From Bacillota bacterium (GTDB lineage Bacteria; Bacillota; Clostridia; Lachnospirales; Anaerotignaceae): a stretch of 64,000 bases of DNA. Position numbers and translations under genes: made by a program. The notes under the pieces are model-generated. The model saw nothing but the letters and a program-made list of their open reading frames with translations. It was not told where the DNA came from and did no database searches. This document shows, piece by piece, positions 60,532 through 64,000 of this stretch. The stretch is taken from contig JAETUG010000010.1 in NCBI GenBank assembly GCA_021768705.1, forward strand, positions 1 through 64,000, given 5' to 3'. Numbering within the stretch: the first letter of the stretch is position 1; the number at the start of each line of letters is the position of its first letter.

Positions 60532-61950
60532 ATGAAAAAAGATTCCATTGTGCGAAAGCAGATGCTGTTATATATGACGACCATCGCTGTTTGCATCTCT
60601 TTGATGGGGGGCGCACTGACGTTGGTGTATACAAATCATTATATGAATGAGAAAAGAGAAGAACTGGTGACCCAGGGGGAAAAGATCGCAGCAGCTTTTT
60701 CGAAGGGCTACCGCACGGGAAATTTGAATAATTTAAGCAATGAGCTGCAGGTTTTGGAAAACTATATGGATGCCGGTATTCTGATGGTCAATCGAGATGG
60801 ACAGGTAATCATTGCTTCACCGGAACTGAATCAGGAAATTTATGAAAAAAAGGTTCTCAGTGAAACGCTTCTGGAAGGCGTTCTGGAGGGAAATGTGGTT
60901 TCGATACAGACGAAAAAAGGGCAGTTTTCTGATATGCCTATGCTGGTAGTAGGCTATCCCCTTTCGGAAGGACAGATTGCCGGATTGTTTATGTGTCGGC
61001 CATTGCCGCAGATCCAGGCTTCCCTGATGGAAATGTATCAGATGAGCATTATCAGCCTCTTCTTTGTTTCTTTGCTGGGCATAATCGTCAGCTATCTGAC
61101 AGCAAAATATGTGGCATTGCCGCTGATGCAGATGAATCGTGCGGCGAAAGTTATTGCGAATGGGAATTTTGAAGAACGGGTCATTGTAAAGGGCAATGAT
61201 GAACTGGGGGAATTGGCGGAAAGCTTCAACCATATGGCAGAGAGCCTGCAGGCACATGAGAAGGTGCAGAAAGATTTCATCGCTAATGTTTCCCACGATC
61301 TTCGTTCTCCTCTGACCAGTATGCAGGGCTTTTTGACAGCCATGCTGGATGGGACAGTGCCGTTGGAAAAACAGGAAAAATATATGAAGATCGTTTTGGA
61401 GGAGACCCAGCGCCTTTCCCGTATGACTCAGAGCATTGTGGAATTGAGCCGTGCCCAGAGCAGTGCGATCTTGCTGGACGAATCTGATTTTGATATCAAC
61501 GACCTGATCCGTGCGAATATTGAGATGTTGGAACCGCAGCTGACGGAGAAAAATGTGCATATCCATGCGATTTATGCGGAAGAAAAAACGCTGGTTCATG
61601 GGGATATGGATAAAATTTCCCGTGTGCTGCAGAATCTGCTGGGAAATGCGGCGAAATTCTCGCCGGAAAATGGCATCATAGAAGTGGAGACTACATTGAA
61701 AGAAAAGAAAAAAGTGCTGATTTCTGTGAAGGATGAAGGACCAGGCATCAGTGCAGAAGATCAGAAATATGTGTTTGATCGCTTTTATAAGACGGATACG
61801 ACCCGCAATAAGGATAAGAACGGCAGCGGCATTGGCCTTGCCATTGTACGGGAATTTCTGCAGGCCCATGGGGAGACAATTACGGTAAAAAGCGAAGAAG
61901 GGAAGGGGGCAACATTTGCTTTCTCTCTGAAATTGTCGGAGGAAGATTGA
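60532..61950 (+). CDS. Sensor histidine kinase
   Basis: This 472-residue kinase has two membrane helices (about 13-35 and 165-190) around an external sensor region. A HAMP segment (about 190-245), the HisKA box NVSHDLRSPLTS (phospho-His near 261), and an ATPase domain (N box GNAAKFSPENG, G boxes DEGPGIS and GSGIGLA) follow. TTGGAGG leaves 7 bases to ATG 60532. It most likely pairs with the OmpR-type regulator at 59307. The signal is unknown. Confidence 0.92.
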   Translation: MKKDSIVRKQMLLYMTTIAVCISLMGGALTLVYTNHYMNEKREELVTQGEKIAAAFSKGYRTGNLNNLSNELQVLENYMDAGILMVNRDGQVIIASPELNQEIYEKKVLSETLLEGVLEGNVVSIQTKKGQFSDMPMLVVGYPLSEGQIAGLFMCRPLPQIQASLMEMYQMSIISLFFVSLLGIIVSYLTAKYVALPLMQMNRAAKVIANGNFEERVIVKGNDELGELAESFNHMAESLQAHEKVQKDFIANVSHDLRSPLTSMQGFLTAMLDGTVPLEKQEKYMKIVLEETQRLSRMTQSIVELSRAQSSAILLDESDFDINDLIRANIEMLEPQLTEKNVHIHAIYAEEKTLVHGDMDKISRVLQNLLGNAAKFSPENGIIEVETTLKEKKKVLISVKDEGPGISAEDQKYVFDRFYKTDTTRNKDKNGSGIGLAIVREFLQAHGETITVKSEEGKGATFAFSLKLSEED

Positions 61951-61977
61951 CAAAAAAAACAAAAATATGCAAATAAG

Positions 61978-62014
61978 AAACCGAGACGGATATCAACATG
62001 CGTCTCGGTTTTTT
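61978..62014 (+). terminator. Terminator after the histidine kinase
   Basis: An 11-bp stem (AAACCGAGACG/CGTCTCGGTTT) is followed by T-run; it may also serve nadE on the other strand. Confidence 0.8.
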
Positions 62015-62038
62015 ATCTATTGCAATCTGTTCTATTTT

Positions 62039-63976
62039 TTACAGCTTTTCTACTTCATCCATCCAGATGCGGCTATGGGCATCGGTAGGCATACGCCAGT
62101 CGCTTCTGGGAGACAGGCACAGGGCGCCGACCTTGGGGCCATCAGGCAGGCAGGAACGTTTGAACTGCTGAATGAAGAAACGGCGATAGAAGTTTTTCAG
62201 CCATTTCAGCAGAGTTTCTCTGTCATATTCACCATGGAAGGCTTTTTCTGCCAGGAAGAGAACCTTTGCAGGGGAATAGCCGAAGCGAATGATCTGATAG
62301 AGGAAGAAATCGTGGAGCTCATAAGGGCCAACAAGATCCTCTGTTTTTTGATTGATCTTCCCGTTTTCATCGGGAGGCAGCAGTTCGGGGCTGACGGGGG
62401 TATCCAAAACATCCAGCAGAGCAGCGGAGGCTTCTGCATCCACTTCGCCGTTGGTTGCCACCCATTTTACCAGTACCCGTACCAGTGTTTTGGGGATGCC
62501 GCCATTGACACCATACATGGACATATGGTCGCCGTTATAGGTTGCCCAGCCCAGTGCCAATTCGGAAAGATCACCTGTACCAACAACCAGACCATTGTAT
62601 TTGTTTGCCAGATCCATCAAGATCTGTGTACGTTCACGAGCCTGAGAGTTTTCGTAAGTTACGTTATGCAGGTTGATATCATGTTCGATATCCTTGAAGT
62701 GCTGGGTAACGGCTTCGCGGATGGGGATCTCCTTCATGGTGATGCCCAGAGAGCGCATCAGTGTCAGGGCATTCTGATAGGTTCTGTCTGTGGTACCGAA
62801 GCCGGGCATAGTTACACCGATAACATTGCTGCGGTCGATACCCAGATAGTCGCAGGCTTTTGCACAAACCAACAGAGCCAGTGTGGAATCCAGACCGCCG
62901 GAGATACCGATCACCAGAGACTGAGAATGGGTATGTTCCATACGTCTTGCCAGACCTGTTGTCTGGATGCCGAAGATATTTTTGCAGCGAGCATCCAGAT
63001 GATCTTTGGGTGTGAAAGGAGCATTGGACAGAGGTCTGTTCCAGTTTTCCAAAGTGGGTTCTTCCTGCATATCGAAGAAGATCTGACGATAGAATTTCTG
63101 AGCTTCCGCTTTCTGCAGATGGGACATGAATGTGGTATGTTTGCGGCGTTCTGCCATCAGCATTTCCACGTCGATATCTGCATAGATCAGTTGGCTTTCC
63201 CGAGAGAAACATTCTGTTTCTGCAAACAGCGCACCGTTTTCATAAATCATGCTGTGACCGCTGAAAACAGCATCTTGGGTGGATTCACCAATGCCTGCGG
63301 AAGTATAGACATAAGCAGACAGAGTACGGGCGGACTGCTGGGATACCAGCTGCTGACGATAGCCGGGTTTGGAAGCAAGCTCATTGCTTGCAGAAAGATT
63401 CAGGATTAATGTTGCACCGTAGAGACTCAGGTAAGAGCTGGGAGGGATAGGAACCCACAGGTCTTCACAGATTTCCGCACCGATTTTCAGTTCGGGAATG
63501 CCTTCTGCAGCAAAGATCAGGTCTGCGCCGATGGGCACATTCTGCCCTGCGTAGGAGATTGCTTCCGCCAGCAGATCATCTGCGGAAGCAAACCAGCGTT
63601 CCTCATAAAATTCACTGTAGTTGGGGATATGGGTTTTGGGAACGATCCCCAACAGTCTGCCTTTATAGATGGCAACAGCACAGTTAAAATTCTGACTATC
63701 CACAGCGATGGGGGCGCCAAGCAGCAGGAACAGATCCAGTTCCTTTGTGGCTTCTGCGATTTCCTGTACGGCTTTTTCTGCCGCTTTCAGCAGGGGAGCT
63801 TGGAAGAACAGGTCTGCACAGGTATAACCGGTGATAGACAATTCGGGGAAGGACAGCACACGGACTTTTTTGGCGGCAGCTTCTTCCACGACTTTTAAAA
63901 TTTCTTCTTTATTATAGACACAATCGGCAACTTTCAGCTTGGGTACGGCTGCGCCGACTTTTACATAACCAAACAT
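62039..63976 (-). CDS. nadE: Glutamine-dependent NAD+ synthetase
   Basis: This 645-residue enzyme makes NAD+ from nicotinate adenine dinucleotide, ATP and glutamine. The N-terminal nitrilase-type glutaminase (about 1-285) has Glu in FPELSITGY (near 44), Lys in VPKTHIPNYSEFYEERWF, and Cys in GAEICEDLW (near 173). The C-terminal synthetase has the ATP P-loop SGGLDS (near 362). The length fits the long, amidotransferase-fused class. GGAGATG precedes the start, and the window ends just upstream. Its intact glutaminase contrasts with the decayed nitrilase at 48656. Confidence 0.96.
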   Translation of the reverse strand: MFGYVKVGAAVPKLKVADCVYNKEEILKVVEEAAAKKVRVLSFPELSITGYTCADLFFQAPLLKAAEKAVQEIAEATKELDLFLLLGAPIAVDSQNFNCAVAIYKGRLLGIVPKTHIPNYSEFYEERWFASADDLLAEAISYAGQNVPIGADLIFAAEGIPELKIGAEICEDLWVPIPPSSYLSLYGATLILNLSASNELASKPGYRQQLVSQQSARTLSAYVYTSAGIGESTQDAVFSGHSMIYENGALFAETECFSRESQLIYADIDVEMLMAERRKHTTFMSHLQKAEAQKFYRQIFFDMQEEPTLENWNRPLSNAPFTPKDHLDARCKNIFGIQTTGLARRMEHTHSQSLVIGISGGLDSTLALLVCAKACDYLGIDRSNVIGVTMPGFGTTDRTYQNALTLMRSLGITMKEIPIREAVTQHFKDIEHDINLHNVTYENSQARERTQILMDLANKYNGLVVGTGDLSELALGWATYNGDHMSMYGVNGGIPKTLVRVLVKWVATNGEVDAEASAALLDVLDTPVSPELLPPDENGKINQKTEDLVGPYELHDFFLYQIIRFGYSPAKVLFLAEKAFHGEYDRETLLKWLKNFYRRFFIQQFKRSCLPDGPKVGALCLSPRSDWRMPTDAHSRIWMDEVEKL

Positions 63977-64000
63977 AGATTCATCTCCTTAGAATTTTCT

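Overview
The window is ordinary chromosome of a low-to-moderate GC, Gram-positive anaerobe of class Clostridia. Lachnospirales/Anaerotignum-like is my best guess, but genus is inferred, not shown. Supporting signs are AGGAGG ribosome binding sites with several TTG starts, a class III fructose bisphosphatase, a PASTA kinase/PP2C pair, RemA, RqcH, MutS2, a LexA-type box at recA, and a one-carbon operon (fhs-folD) under a ZTP riboswitch. An ACT-domain threonine dehydratase with a strong promoter and a restricted codon set fits an amino-acid-fermenting life style. I see no prophage, IS element, CRISPR array or plasmid genes.

Layout. 1-324 holds the 3' end of a 16S rRNA followed by tRNA-Tyr, with no 23S or 5S. 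484-840 encodes a PepSY protein. 973-4165 is a five-gene PadR locus in which a two-gene cassette (HAAS/permease-prefix-like membrane protein plus single-pass extracytoplasmic protein) occurs twice around the regulator. 4287-4804 is a tRNA cluster (Leu, Phe, three identical Gly). 5012-8787 carries DUF503, tig, clpP and clpX. 9174-14324 carries ilvA, an EamA transporter and ftsK. 14375-17155 is ZTP riboswitch-fhs-folD. 17287-22921 carries a small secreted protein, rimO-pgsA, cinA-EamA and recA. 23395-27643 (minus) carries azlCD, a MATE transporter and rqcH.

27858-42691 is a long conserved housekeeping run: yicC-remA-gmk-rpoZ-priA, a candidate structured RNA, def-fmt-Zn peptidase, rsmB-rlmN-PP2C-PASTA kinase-rsgA-rpe-thiN. 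It links nucleotide metabolism, replication restart, translation start, rRNA modification, ribosome assembly and envelope signalling. 42798-47876 holds small membrane proteins, rpmB, a secreted Ig-like protein, rnz-tsaD, a mini-PspA and a GNAT protein. 47903-50907 (minus) has a DUF2798 gene behind a riboswitch-like leader, a decayed nitrilase, a nucleotidase and an SDR. 51139-63976 holds a membrane protein, fbp, a GltB-like flavoprotein, a divergent flavodoxin/HxlR pair, mutS2, a response regulator and kinase split by a small gene, and nadE.

The strongest candidates for something undescribed are the leader RNA upstream of the DUF2798 gene (own promoter, closed hairpin, terminator, 6-nt antiterminator complementarity), the approximately 125-nt three-way-junction RNA between priA and def, and the duplicated PadR locus. 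Secondary points are the unlinked 16S gene, a 110-residue PspA-like protein, a GltB-like flavoprotein with a relocated cysteine cluster, a hairpin-forming dispersed repeat, and the nitrilase pseudogene.
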